From: Methanobrevibacter sp.
GTDB taxonomy: Archaea; Methanobacteriota; Methanobacteria; Methanobacteriales; Methanobacteriaceae
NCBI GenBank assembly: GCA_016838945.1
Contig: JADLKP010000004.1
Location: 1-31,369 of the forward strand
DNA length: 31,369 nt
Direction: 5' to 3'
The notes under the pieces are model-generated. The model saw only the letters and a list, made by a program, of their open reading frames with translations, made no database searches and had not been told where the DNA came from. Numbering within the stretch: position 1 is the stretch's first letter; every line of letters starts with the position of its first letter. A program made the translations under genes and the position numbers. Shown one piece after another: positions 15,404 to 23,512 of the stretch.

Positions 15404-16882
15404 TTCTGCAGACTCTTCCCATTCTGGGTTTTTTGCAGGAAGTCGAGTAAATACTATTGTTGCTATAACCAGCACTGCCAGTGTAATAAGCATAGAGATG
15501 AGAGCAGTTGTAGTTTCTCCATAATAGAGATCCACTAAACCGCCTAACCATACGATTGATAGAATTATTGGCAGGAAGTATTTAACAATAAACAACCATT
15601 TAGGACCAATTTTAATTGTTTTACTATTTCTATTAAGGGTATCGATAAGATTTTCAGCCTTAAATACCCAAGCAAGAACAATGCACTCAATAATCACACC
15701 GAAAACTATTGCTCCTTGATTGATGATTGTGTCTACAGAATCCAAGAGCAATTCACCATATGCAGTTGCGTAAAGCATTGAAACTAGTGCTCCGACGATA
15801 CATAAGATGGTCATGGTCTTTTTACGTGTCAAGCCGAACTTATTCTGTATTGAATATGATAAAGGTTCAATAGTGGATAAAATGCTTGTAATTCCGGCAA
15901 TGTAAACTGCTATGAAGAACATTGGGCCTAAAATAATTGCCCAACTTCCCATTGCATTGAATGCTGTCGGATAAGCAATAAATATCAATCCTGCACCTTG
16001 AGTAACCAATTGTTCCACTGCAGTACCTGTTTGAAGTGACATGTAACCGAGAATTGAAAAGACTCCTAAAGCAGCGAAGTTTTCAAACAAGACATTTGCA
16101 AATGCAACAGTAAATGTGTTAGTGATTAAATCAGTGTTGTCCTGTGTATAGCTGGCATAGGTAAATGCAATTGACATGCCCAAACTTAGTGAAAATACGA
16201 TTTGGCCGAAGGCCCCTAGCCAGATTCCAAAATCAAATAATGAAGACCAATCCGGTTGGTATAATTCACTTAATCCAATGCTTGCTCCCGGGAGCATAAG
16301 GGAGCTTATAACAATAATGATCATAAGGATAAAGAGCAGTGGCACTAAAATCTTGGAAACCTTACCTAAACCTGCTTCAAGGTCACGATGGGAAATGGAC
16401 CAGACCAATCCCCAGCCGATAAGCATAGCGATGCCAATTACTGGAATGAATGTGAGCAATCCTGTTGCTGAACTTGAAACCTGCAGAAGGGAAGTGTTGA
16501 AGAATGCATTAGGGTCAGCTCCCCATCCTTTAAAAAAGCTTAATATGACATAGATTCCATCCCAACCTAGAATGGCTGAATAATATATCATGATTATGAA
16601 TACCGCTACAGGCAAGAACCATCCAAGGTATTCACATTTTGCATTGATTGATTTGATCGCTTTTGCAAAAGAAGCGCTGAAATGGTATCCTACACCATAT
16701 TCCAAGATTAAAAATGGGAGGCCCAATACTAAAATAGCAAATATATAAGGGATGTAGAATGCTCCTCCTCCGTTATAGTACAATACATATGGGTATCTCC
16801 ATATGTTTCCAAGACCAACTGCAGAACCGATCATTGCCAAGACGAATGATAAGTTGCTGCCCCACTGATTATTGTTAGACAT
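15401..16882 (-). CDS. Neurotransmitter:sodium symporter family (NSS/SNF) amino-acid transporter
   Basis: A 493-residue, about 12-helix Na+-coupled symporter. The first helix carries the diagnostic GSAVGLGNIWRYPY segment with the unwound sodium- and substrate-binding region, followed by NGGGAFYIPY. Both closely follow LeuT-fold NSS members such as LeuT and MhsT. Prokaryotic relatives import amino acids, including hydrophobic ones and tryptophan. GGTGTAACT precedes the ATG, and a minus-strand TATA box AATTATATAATA near 16934-16945 suggests its own promoter. It is convergent with the trp operon. That makes tryptophan import an attractive idea, but no TGTACA box was seen upstream of it. Substrate unproven. 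Confidence 0.92.
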   Translation of the reverse strand: MSNNNQWGSNLSFVLAMIGSAVGLGNIWRYPYVLYYNGGGAFYIPYIFAILVLGLPFLILEYGVGYHFSASFAKAIKSINAKCEYLGWFLPVAVFIIMIYYSAILGWDGIYVILSFFKGWGADPNAFFNTSLLQVSSSATGLLTFIPVIGIAMLIGWGLVWSISHRDLEAGLGKVSKILVPLLFILMIIIVISSLMLPGASIGLSELYQPDWSSLFDFGIWLGAFGQIVFSLSLGMSIAFTYASYTQDNTDLITNTFTVAFANVLFENFAALGVFSILGYMSLQTGTAVEQLVTQGAGLIFIAYPTAFNAMGSWAIILGPMFFIAVYIAGITSILSTIEPLSYSIQNKFGLTRKKTMTILCIVGALVSMLYATAYGELLLDSVDTIINQGAIVFGVIIECIVLAWVFKAENLIDTLNRNSKTIKIGPKWLFIVKYFLPIILSIVWLGGLVDLYYGETTTALISMLITLAVLVIATIVFTRLPAKNPEWEESAE

Positions 16883-16959
16883 AGTTACACCAGAAAATAT
16901 AATTTTTTTAATTAGATAAATATGTGTTTATGGTATTATATAATTATAGGGGTTTTGAT

Positions 16960-18324
16960 TTATGTGCCGAAATTTTCTCTCACTTTCTTGATTGTAAATC
17001 TTGCAAAGGCGAAGTTTAAGATACTTGCAAGGATTCTTCCTGTTGCAAGACCTGTCCAAATACCTACTAGTCCCCATCCCAAGACTATTCCCAGGGTGTA
17101 TGTTGCGGTAACTGTAAATATCACCTCTCTGATGATGGTCCACATCAAGCTCATGGTTCCTCTACCAATTCCCTGATACATGAAACTGGATGTCATTCCC
17201 GCTCCGGTGAGTGGGAGGCAAAGGCTGGCAATTCTAAGGAATCTTGTAATTTCAGGTACCAAAACTGATGTTTCTTTAGTGTATGCAAACAATGTTGCAA
17301 GCTGTGGTGCAAATCCAATAAGAATTATTGTCACAGCTGTTCCAAATGCCATACCAAATTTAACCCCATATAAATGGGCTCTTGATAGATAGTCCCCATT
17401 TTTAGCGCCGTATGCACTTCCGGAAACTGCTGCTACAGCACTACCGATAGCGGTAAGTGGCATTATTGCAAATAGGTATAATCTTTGGCCTGATGTAAAT
17501 GATGCAATACCGTATTCCCCTCCGATTGTTGAGATGAATATTAAATATAGGCTTACTGCAAAGGACATCATGAACATATCCATTGATGCTGGAATGCCTA
17601 CCTTTAAGATGTCTTTAGCTATTTTTGAATCGAACTTGAACTCTTTTAGGTTAACATTCACATAGGTGTCCTTTTTGATGAGTATCCAGTATAGAATTAC
17701 AGATGTGGATCCAAGAGCACTGACAATTGTTGCAAGGGATGCTCCTGCAGAACCTAAGCCCATCACATAAATGAAAAGAGGGTCAAGAATCGCGTTGAGG
17801 GTTACAGACACAATCATTGCATACATTGCTCTTTTCATATCACCTTCCCCACGAAGGATACCGCTTCCTCCGTTACCGAACATGAATGCAATGAGGCCTA
17901 AGAATAGTGGAGTTCCATATTTGATACCTTCAACAAGGTTTTGTCCGCTTGCTCCATAAGCTCTAAGCAAAGGTTCCTGAACGGATATCAGGATTACTGT
18001 AAGAAGGATTGAAGCCACTAGAAATATTAATAGAGCGTGTGCCGCAGATTTGTTGGCACCTTCATGGTTTTTAGCTCCTACAAAACGACTTATGCTGCTT
18101 GTAGCACCGCTTCCAAGACCTACGCTTACACCATTCAATATCATGAAAATAGGTGTCACAAAACCGATTCCAGCTATTGCAGCCTGTCCAAGCCCTGCTA
18201 CCCAAATACCGTCTATGATATTGTATGATGCTGTAAGTAGCATTGATATCATAATTGGGATAGCAAGTTTTTTAACTGCTGTTTCTGGATTTCCTCTCAT
18301 TAGTTCTACATTTTTATTTGCCAT
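16960..18324 (-). CDS. MATE-family multidrug/cation exporter
   Basis: This 454-residue protein has two homologous six-helix halves typical of MATE (NorM/DinF-like) antiporters, which export drugs or metabolites in exchange for Na+ or H+. Characteristic stretches are KKLAIPIMISMLLTASYNII at the start of helix 1, GLGSGATSSISRFVGAKN after helix 2, and the equivalent second-half region GSAVAAVSGSAYGAKN. The ATG follows GGGGTTAAA. It lies 72 bp downstream of a MarR-type regulator on the same strand, the usual arrangement for regulated efflux. The transported compound cannot be predicted. Confidence 0.92.
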   Translation of the reverse strand: MANKNVELMRGNPETAVKKLAIPIMISMLLTASYNIIDGIWVAGLGQAAIAGIGFVTPIFMILNGVSVGLGSGATSSISRFVGAKNHEGANKSAAHALLIFLVASILLTVILISVQEPLLRAYGASGQNLVEGIKYGTPLFLGLIAFMFGNGGSGILRGEGDMKRAMYAMIVSVTLNAILDPLFIYVMGLGSAGASLATIVSALGSTSVILYWILIKKDTYVNVNLKEFKFDSKIAKDILKVGIPASMDMFMMSFAVSLYLIFISTIGGEYGIASFTSGQRLYLFAIMPLTAIGSAVAAVSGSAYGAKNGDYLSRAHLYGVKFGMAFGTAVTIILIGFAPQLATLFAYTKETSVLVPEITRFLRIASLCLPLTGAGMTSSFMYQGIGRGTMSLMWTIIREVIFTVTATYTLGIVLGWGLVGIWTGLATGRILASILNFAFARFTIKKVRENFGT

Positions 18325-18356
18325 TTTAACCCCTAATCTATAATGTATTAAAAATT

Positions 18357-18394
18357 ATCTGATTCAAATTAAATCATCTAATTCAAATTAAAAT
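18357..18394. repeat. Short 19-bp direct repeat between marR and MATE genes
   Basis: ATCTGATTCAAATTAA (18357-18372) recurs with one change as ATCTAATTCAAATTAA (18376-18391), period 19 bp. It sits in the 72-bp gap upstream of the MATE gene and could be a regulatory site or slippage product. Little more can be said. Confidence 0.5.
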
Positions 18395-18396
18395 CA

Positions 18397-18843
18397 TCAT
18401 TCTAATATTTCTTCTGTTTTCCTAGCTATTTCCCTTAATTGGTCTTTTACGTCATCATCTAGCTTGTCTATTCCAACCTGTTCTTCCCACTTCTTCAAAT
18501 CATTTTCTAATAGAATAGCTAGTTCTTCTCCTTTTTCTGTTGTTTTTAAAATGTATTTCCTTCTATTGTTTTCATCAATGATCCTTTCAACATATCTATT
18601 GTCTTCCAATTTTCTTAAAGCTTTAGCTATTGTTCCTTTGCTTTGACCAAAAATAGTTGCCAAATCATCCTGAGATAAATTTTTTCTTTTATAGATTTCC
18701 ATCAAATATTGGCCTTCATGAACCATGTCTATATGGTTCGGGTTTTTCTGGGAATATCGTAATTTATTTCTTGATATGTGGTGTATAAGTGCAATAAAAG
18801 GCATTGAATCAAATTTATCCCACTGTTTTTCATTTTCTGTCAT
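18397..18843 (-). CDS. MarR-family transcriptional regulator
   Basis: A winged-helix protein of 148 residues if started at the ATG at 18843 (MTENEKQWDKF), the usual MarR length. The DNA-binding part reads LSQDDLATIFGQSKGTIAKALRKLEDN followed by a wing with RRKYILKTTEKGEEL; flanking helices would form the dimer. Upstream in-frame starts (ATG 18921, TTG 18939) would add 26-32 residues. They are disfavoured because a TATA box (TTTATATATTT, 18864-18874) lies inside that extension, 25 bp before 18843, which fits a leaderless mRNA. The MATE gene follows directly, so it probably controls that exporter and itself. Confidence 0.85.
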   Translation of the reverse strand: MTENEKQWDKFDSMPFIALIHHISRNKLRYSQKNPNHIDMVHEGQYLMEIYKRKNLSQDDLATIFGQSKGTIAKALRKLEDNRYVERIIDENNRRKYILKTTEKGEELAILLENDLKKWEEQVGIDKLDDDVKDQLREIARKTEEILE

Positions 18844-18863
18844 GTTTAGTAGTTTGGATTTTG

Positions 18864-18889
18864 AAATATATAAATGTTTCCTAGGAAAC
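18864..18889 (-). promoter_or_regulatory. marR promoter with perfect 14-bp palindrome
   Basis: The perfect palindrome GTTTCCTAGGAAAC (18876-18889) abuts, on the upstream side, a minus-strand TATA box at 18864-18874. Transcription would begin close to the ATG at 18843. A dimeric MarR protein bound at the palindrome would cover the TFB recognition element, so autoregulation is likely. This is inference from position and symmetry. Confidence 0.65.
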
Positions 18890-18957
18890 TGTTTATCAAT
18901 GAACGATATTAAAATCGGCATTTTTTTCTGATATTCCAAATATTATTTAAAATAAGT

Positions 18958-19650
18958 TTAAAAAAGAGTTTGTTGGCCTTTAGTTGAGCTATTGATTCTC
19001 CAATCAATCTCCTTTAAATTGTTTTCCTTTAGGAATTCATTAGCCAATTTGAAGTGATTGCATCCAAAGAACCCTCTTCTTGCAGAGAATGGGCTTGGAT
19101 GGGGGGATATAAGCACTAAATGATTAGGATTTGTGAGCAGTTCCTTTTTGAGTTCTGCCTGTCTTCCCCATAACAGGAAAACAATTGGATGATTTTGCTG
19201 ATTTAAGATGCTTATTACATTGTCTGTAAATGTCTGCCATCCGCATTTGCTGTGGGAGTTTGCATTTCCTTCTTCAACGGTGAGTACAGTATTGAGTAGG
19301 AATGCTCCTTGTTTTGCCCAAGATTCAAGACAGCCTGATTCTGGGATTGGATAGCCGTATTCTGATTCTATTTCCTTAAAGATATTTTTTAGAGATCTTG
19401 GGATTGGATGGCCTTCAGGTGTTGAGAATGCAAGACCATGAGCCTGTCCTTCTTCATGATATGGGTCCTGGCCTAATATGACAACCTTTACATTGTCTAT
19501 TGGACATAGCTTAAAGGCATTGAACATTTCTTCTTTTGGAGGATAGATTGTTTTTGTTTTGTATTCTTCATCTACAAATTCCTTAATTTTTATGAAGTAA
19601 TCCTTATTGAATTCTTCCTCTAAAACATTGTCCCATTCATTTCCAATCAT
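18958..19650 (-). CDS. ung: Family 1 uracil-DNA glycosylase
   Basis: This 230-residue enzyme removes uracil from DNA and starts base-excision repair. Family 1 marks are complete: the water-activating loop GQDPYH (60-65, with D62), LLNTVLTVEEGNANSH with the uracil-binding asparagine N120, and the minor-groove loop HPSPFSARRGFFGCNHF (184-200) with catalytic H184. The C-terminal QQTLF resembles a PIP-box, which could dock on PCNA. The ATG follows GTGATTTT. Family 1 enzymes are typical of bacteria, eukaryotes and viruses and uncommon in archaea, so acquisition from bacteria is plausible. It is upstream of marR on the same strand but the regulator has its own promoter. Confidence 0.96.
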   Translation of the reverse strand: MIGNEWDNVLEEEFNKDYFIKIKEFVDEEYKTKTIYPPKEEMFNAFKLCPIDNVKVVILGQDPYHEEGQAHGLAFSTPEGHPIPRSLKNIFKEIESEYGYPIPESGCLESWAKQGAFLLNTVLTVEEGNANSHSKCGWQTFTDNVISILNQQNHPIVFLLWGRQAELKKELLTNPNHLVLISPHPSPFSARRGFFGCNHFKLANEFLKENNLKEIDWRINSSTKGQQTLF

Positions 19651-19685
19651 AAAATCACTTGAATATTATATAATTTGCTTTTTTC

Positions 19686-19765
19686 AATCTTAATAATTTT
19701 TATTACATTTCTTCATTTATTTTTTAATCTTAATAATTTTTATTACATTTCTTCATTTATTTTTT
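19686..19765. repeat. 40-bp direct repeat, two copies
   Basis: An AT-rich 40-bp unit, beginning AATCTTAATAATTTTTATTA and continuing with CATTTCTTCATTTATTTTTT, occurs twice without visible change (19686-19725, 19726-19765), and a third copy begins with AATC at 19766 before diverging. It lies between the acyltransferase stop and the ung start. The identity of the copies points to a recent duplication. Confidence 0.9.
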
Positions 19766-19774
19766 AATCATTAA

Positions 19775-20878
19775 TTATTTCTTTCCAGTCACTTTATCCA
19801 AATATGGAATCTTATCTAAAATAGCTAAAATAATCAAGCTGATTGCTGTTGTAAGAATTACCAAAGCAGGTATCCAAATCAAAGGGTGTCCATTTGAAAA
19901 GTTAATAGCTTTAATCAAGTTCATTTTCAAATCATACAAAACCAAATAGTGGACAAGGTAAATTCCATAACTGTAATTGCTTATTGTTGTAAATGCATTT
20001 CCTAAAGCCTTATTTTTCATATCTTCAAAATGTTTGGTCTTAGAGAGATATTTGAATAGTAAAAATGCATTTGCAGACATGAATAATATCTTTAGATTGA
20101 AATAGCTTAATGCTACGAACTTATGCACCAAATGAGACCTTGGCACAACGAAACCGAATATGTACCAAAGATATGTGCCAATAAAAAGCAGTGCTGTTAT
20201 TATTATAAGATATTTCCTATCGATTCTCCTTTCCAAAAAGTCAGATGTCGCCAAAAAGTATCCAATCACAATATAAGCTAAGAATGAAAGGTAATAAATC
20301 AATTTAGAGTTATATGGATTGAATGGAGTGAAATGACATATTCCGATATAGATTACAGAGATTACTGCAAGGATTGTGATGAACTTTTTTGAGAAATCCT
20401 TAATCTTGTTTTCTTCCATTTGAATGATCTTATTTATGATGAATATGCCGACATAAGCTATTATGATCATCCAAACGAACCATAAATGCACTCCAATGGT
20501 TCCTGATTTTCCAAAAAAGATATCTATGGCATTGCTTAAGTTGAATCCATGGTATATGTGAATGCTTGTATAGATTATATAAATCAAAACCCAAAACAGG
20601 AAAGGAATGAACAATCTTGATAATCTCTTTTTAAAGAATTTTGTCAAGGTATCCTTTTTTCCTATAAGAAGTGCTCCACTAAGCATAACAAAAATAGGTA
20701 TTGAAAACTCTCTAAAACAGTCAAAAAACGCTGAAATGTAAAGATTTGGGCTATTGATGTCTCTTGTAACAAAGAATACGGATACATGACAGAATACGAT
20801 TCCGATGATGGCTATTGCTCTTAAAACGTCATAATAGAATATTCTTTTGGATTTTCCTAAATTTTCAGCATTGTTCAT
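19775..20878 (-). CDS. Acyltransferase family 3 membrane protein (OafA/WecH-like)
   Basis: A 367-residue protein with about ten transmembrane helices of the acyltransferase-3 fold. The first helix carries YDVLRAIAIIGIVFCHVS, containing the conserved arginine (R20) and histidine (H31) of the family. FREFSIPIFVMLSGALL and KRLSRLFIPFLFWVLIY follow as usual. Such enzymes move acetyl or other acyl groups onto sugars of cell-surface glycans, lipids or antibiotics. In a pseudomurein-walled archaeon a surface glycan is a plausible acceptor, but that is inference. GGTAATCTT precedes the ATG. Neighbours do not form a glycan cluster. Confidence 0.88.
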   Translation of the reverse strand: MNNAENLGKSKRIFYYDVLRAIAIIGIVFCHVSVFFVTRDINSPNLYISAFFDCFREFSIPIFVMLSGALLIGKKDTLTKFFKKRLSRLFIPFLFWVLIYIIYTSIHIYHGFNLSNAIDIFFGKSGTIGVHLWFVWMIIIAYVGIFIINKIIQMEENKIKDFSKKFITILAVISVIYIGICHFTPFNPYNSKLIYYLSFLAYIVIGYFLATSDFLERRIDRKYLIIITALLFIGTYLWYIFGFVVPRSHLVHKFVALSYFNLKILFMSANAFLLFKYLSKTKHFEDMKNKALGNAFTTISNYSYGIYLVHYLVLYDLKMNLIKAINFSNGHPLIWIPALVILTTAISLIILAILDKIPYLDKVTGKK

Positions 20879-21003
20879 AAGATTACCAATTTTGTTTTTT
20901 AAATCAATTTTATATTAATTTCTTTATTTTTAAAGCATTTAATAGTTTTCCAGATTTTTTTGATATTCATTTTTTTTCGTTGATATGGAATTGTTTAGTT
21001 CCT

Positions 21004-21741
21004 TTATTTCATCACTCTATTTAGAATAAAATACATTATTTTTCCAAAAAGCTTTTTGAAGATTCCTAAATTCACATTTGGAGCAAATTCATAATTTACC
21101 AATCCTGTGCTTTCCCAATATTCCTTATCCTTTTTCATGGCATCGCTTTTTGGAGCCATAGCTCTCCAAACATTGTAGAAAATGATGTCTCCAACTTTTG
21201 GGGAATGGAGCTTTTTGCTCATAACATCCTTATGGAACTTTTGAGAGATCTTATTTATCTCTTCAGTGTTGATTTCATCTTTTCCACCAAATGCATATCT
21301 TATTTGATATACCTTATTGAATCCCCAATGCCTTAATGTTTCATCAATGTAGTTGGCTACATCCTTTTGCCCGGCTCCTGCTGTAGATACAACAACAAGT
21401 GCCTTCTTATCAAAGAATTCTGGCCTGTGATATATGTATGCAGTATGATCAAAGAAGTTCTTAAGGAGTGCAGTAACATTCATTGCATAAACTGGGCATG
21501 CTATTATGATTCCATCTGCCCATCTGATCTTTTCTATGATTGGACTGACTGATTCGTGGTGAGGGCAGTTTTCCTCCCCTTCCATAATGCATTTGAAGCA
21601 GCCATTGCACATAGGGATTTTTTCCTTCATCAATTGCACTTCTTCAAACTCTGCATCTTCTCCTAACTTTGTTTTTGCCTGTTTAACCATGCTCCAAGTA
21701 TTTTTCTTTCTTGGAGACCCATTGATTATCAGATATTTCAT
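21004..21741 (-). CDS. Iron-sulfur flavoprotein (NAD(P)H-dependent FMN reductase superfamily)
   Basis: This 245-residue flavodoxin-like protein has an FMN phosphate loop (NGSPRKKNTWS, residues 7-17) and a compact cysteine motif C45-x2-C48-x2-C51-x7-C59, the spacing that binds a 4Fe-4S cluster in archaeal iron-sulfur flavoproteins. CPVYAMNVTALLKNFFDH follows the flavodoxin pattern. Relatives pass electrons to oxygen, peroxide or other acceptors and are linked to oxidative stress. The ATG at 21741 directly follows GGTGTTAAA. An upstream ATG at 21774 overlaps the stop of the TetR-GNAT gene (ATGA) and is a possible coupled start. The gene is immediately downstream of that regulator and probably shares its transcript. 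Confidence 0.88.
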   Translation of the reverse strand: MKYLIINGSPRKKNTWSMVKQAKTKLGEDAEFEEVQLMKEKIPMCNGCFKCIMEGEENCPHHESVSPIIEKIRWADGIIIACPVYAMNVTALLKNFFDHTAYIYHRPEFFDKKALVVVSTAGAGQKDVANYIDETLRHWGFNKVYQIRYAFGGKDEINTEEINKISQKFHKDVMSKKLHSPKVGDIIFYNVWRAMAPKSDAMKKDKEYWESTGLVNYEFAPNVNLGIFKKLFGKIMYFILNRVMK

Positions 21742-21770
21742 TTTAACACCTTTTTGATAATTTTTATTTT

Positions 21771-23099
21771 TCATATGTCCAATTGTCCTTCTTGGACCTT
21801 TTTTTCCTTATATTCAAATCTTTCATCAAATTCATCAACTTTTTTTTCATCAACATCAAAGACTTCTGGATTGCTGAATATTCCCTTATCGTAATCAAGA
21901 TTCTTAAAAGTCTTTTCAAATATTTTTATCATGAAAAATGGATTCTCTTCATCAATATCTGTTCCTTCCAGGAAGAAATTGTATTTTGATGCACTTTCAA
22001 AGCCGAATCTGTGGTAATAGTCTTCATCGCCGATTACAAAGACAAATGGAATATTCATTTTTTGTGCAAGATTCAAAGTGTATCTTATTATTTTAGACCC
22101 ATATCCATGGCCTTGATGTTTGGAATCTATAGCTATTGGACCAAGAACAGTGGCTTTTCCGCTGCCTTCATTTAGCTTAATGTCTACTCCATATCTATTT
22201 TCCTTAAAGAGATTTAATCTTCCGATTGAATAGTTTATATGGCCTATGATTTCATCATCCTTTTCAATCACATATGCCAAATCCTTTATGAAGCTTGAAT
22301 CTTTCCTTAAGTTATGAACGATATAATGTTCATAAGCTCCAGGTCTATAGACATTCCAAAATGCATCCCTTACCAGATTTTCCACTTTTGAATAATCCTT
22401 TTCTTTTTCCAATCTGATATGCCCCTCATTTGGGCTTTCATCATCATTATCATCATCTTTCTCATCATCATTTTCTTCCATATCTATCTTTACGGAATTG
22501 AAGAGAAGTTTCATATGTGCTGTTGTTCTTCTTTCGAAATCCTTTAGGAATGTCTCGTCATCTTCTGGATAATTGATTATGAAATGTTCGTATAATAGGA
22601 ACAGTCCATAGTAATAGAATGATTCTGCAAGCTGATTGATGTCAGCATCCCTTCTGATGAAGTTCTTTTCCTTCATCAATTCAAAGAGATCTTCCCATCC
22701 ATCAATTGCATAGCCTATGATTGCTTCCTTCACAAAATTCTTTATCTTTTCGTTATGATAGGATTCCACAAGAAAGATTCTTGTGATTTTCATCATTTTC
22801 TCTTCAGACAGCTTTGATATGAACCTATCGCTTCCTTCCTTATAGAACTGGTCAAAATCCACATCAAGATTTTCTTCAGATTGCATTATAGGTGCTTCTT
22901 CCTTAAGCATTTCATTAATGTAATAGTTCAATATGGATTCCAAAATAGATTCCTTGCTTGAATAGTGGTTATAGATGGAACTTTCTTTTATTCCCACTTC
23001 TCCAGCTATTTGCCGTATGGAAACTCCATCGTATCCATTTTGCGAGAATAAGTCAATGGAAACGTCAAATATCTTTTCCTTTGTATTTTTTTCTGCCAT
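21771..23099 (-). CDS. TetR-family regulator fused to a GNAT N-acetyltransferase
   Basis: One uninterrupted frame of 442 residues joins two domains. Residues 1-60 are a TetR DNA-binding domain (IRQIAGEVGIKESSIYNHYSSKE); 60-205 are the helical ligand/dimer domain. A strongly acidic linker follows (about 207-224, almost all Asp/Glu/Asn), then a GNAT domain (about 227-395) with the acetyl-CoA loop HQGHGYGSKII (328-338) and YYHRFGFESA near 361-370, as in the YhbS-like group. The acidic/basic tail after 400 is not recognised. GGGGAGAAA precedes the ATG. Twin palindromes at the promoter fit autoregulation. The domains could couple ligand sensing to acetylation of a metabolite or protein; the substrate is unknown. 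A single-exon fusion without frameshift is clear from the sequence. Confidence 0.9.
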   Translation of the reverse strand: MAEKNTKEKIFDVSIDLFSQNGYDGVSIRQIAGEVGIKESSIYNHYSSKESILESILNYYINEMLKEEAPIMQSEENLDVDFDQFYKEGSDRFISKLSEEKMMKITRIFLVESYHNEKIKNFVKEAIIGYAIDGWEDLFELMKEKNFIRRDADINQLAESFYYYGLFLLYEHFIINYPEDDETFLKDFERRTTAHMKLLFNSVKIDMEENDDEKDDDNDDESPNEGHIRLEKEKDYSKVENLVRDAFWNVYRPGAYEHYIVHNLRKDSSFIKDLAYVIEKDDEIIGHINYSIGRLNLFKENRYGVDIKLNEGSGKATVLGPIAIDSKHQGHGYGSKIIRYTLNLAQKMNIPFVFVIGDEDYYHRFGFESASKYNFFLEGTDIDEENPFFMIKIFEKTFKNLDYDKGIFSNPEVFDVDEKKVDEFDERFEYKEKKVQEGQLDI

Positions 23100-23154
23100 T
23101 TTCTCCCCTTAATCTGATGTTGATGGTTATTTAATTAATTAAAATTTTCATTAA

Positions 23155-23224
23155 ACTAACATTTGTTAGTTAAATTCATATTGTATTTTTATTTTTTATA
23201 TTAATAAAACTAACGATTGTTAGT
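23155..23224 (-). promoter_or_regulatory. Twin palindromic operators at the TetR-GNAT promoter
   Basis: ACTAACATTTGTTAGT (23155-23170) and ACTAACGATTGTTAGT (23209-23224) are two copies of the same inverted repeat, ACTAAC-N4-GTTAGT, 54 bp apart. Between them, on the minus strand, is a TATA-like TTATTAATATAAA (about 23193-23205). The proximal site would cover the expected start and the distal one the region just upstream of the TATA box. TetR dimers typically bind sites of this kind, so self-control by the downstream gene product is likely. Confidence 0.75.
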
Positions 23225-23364
23225 ATAATTTTTTAAAATGTTGTTTTGACTTTAGGTTTTCAATTGAGTGGATTTCATTAAAATAAGTTTGAAATGGATT
23301 TTTAAATGACTAGTTATTTATATTAAAAAGTCAAATATATCATATGTTGATTTAATTTTTTTTT

Positions 23365-23437
<73 letters not shown>

Positions 23438-23512
23438 TTTTTTTATTAAAAGTAGCAATTTTTCTTTTTTTCAATTAAATTTTCTAAAATTAGCAATTTT
23501 TTTAATCTTCCA

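Noticed and set aside
16176..16553. 125-codon plus-strand frame inside the NSS symporter gene
   Set aside because: Antisense to well-conserved transporter sequence; no ribosome-binding site and no recognisable protein.
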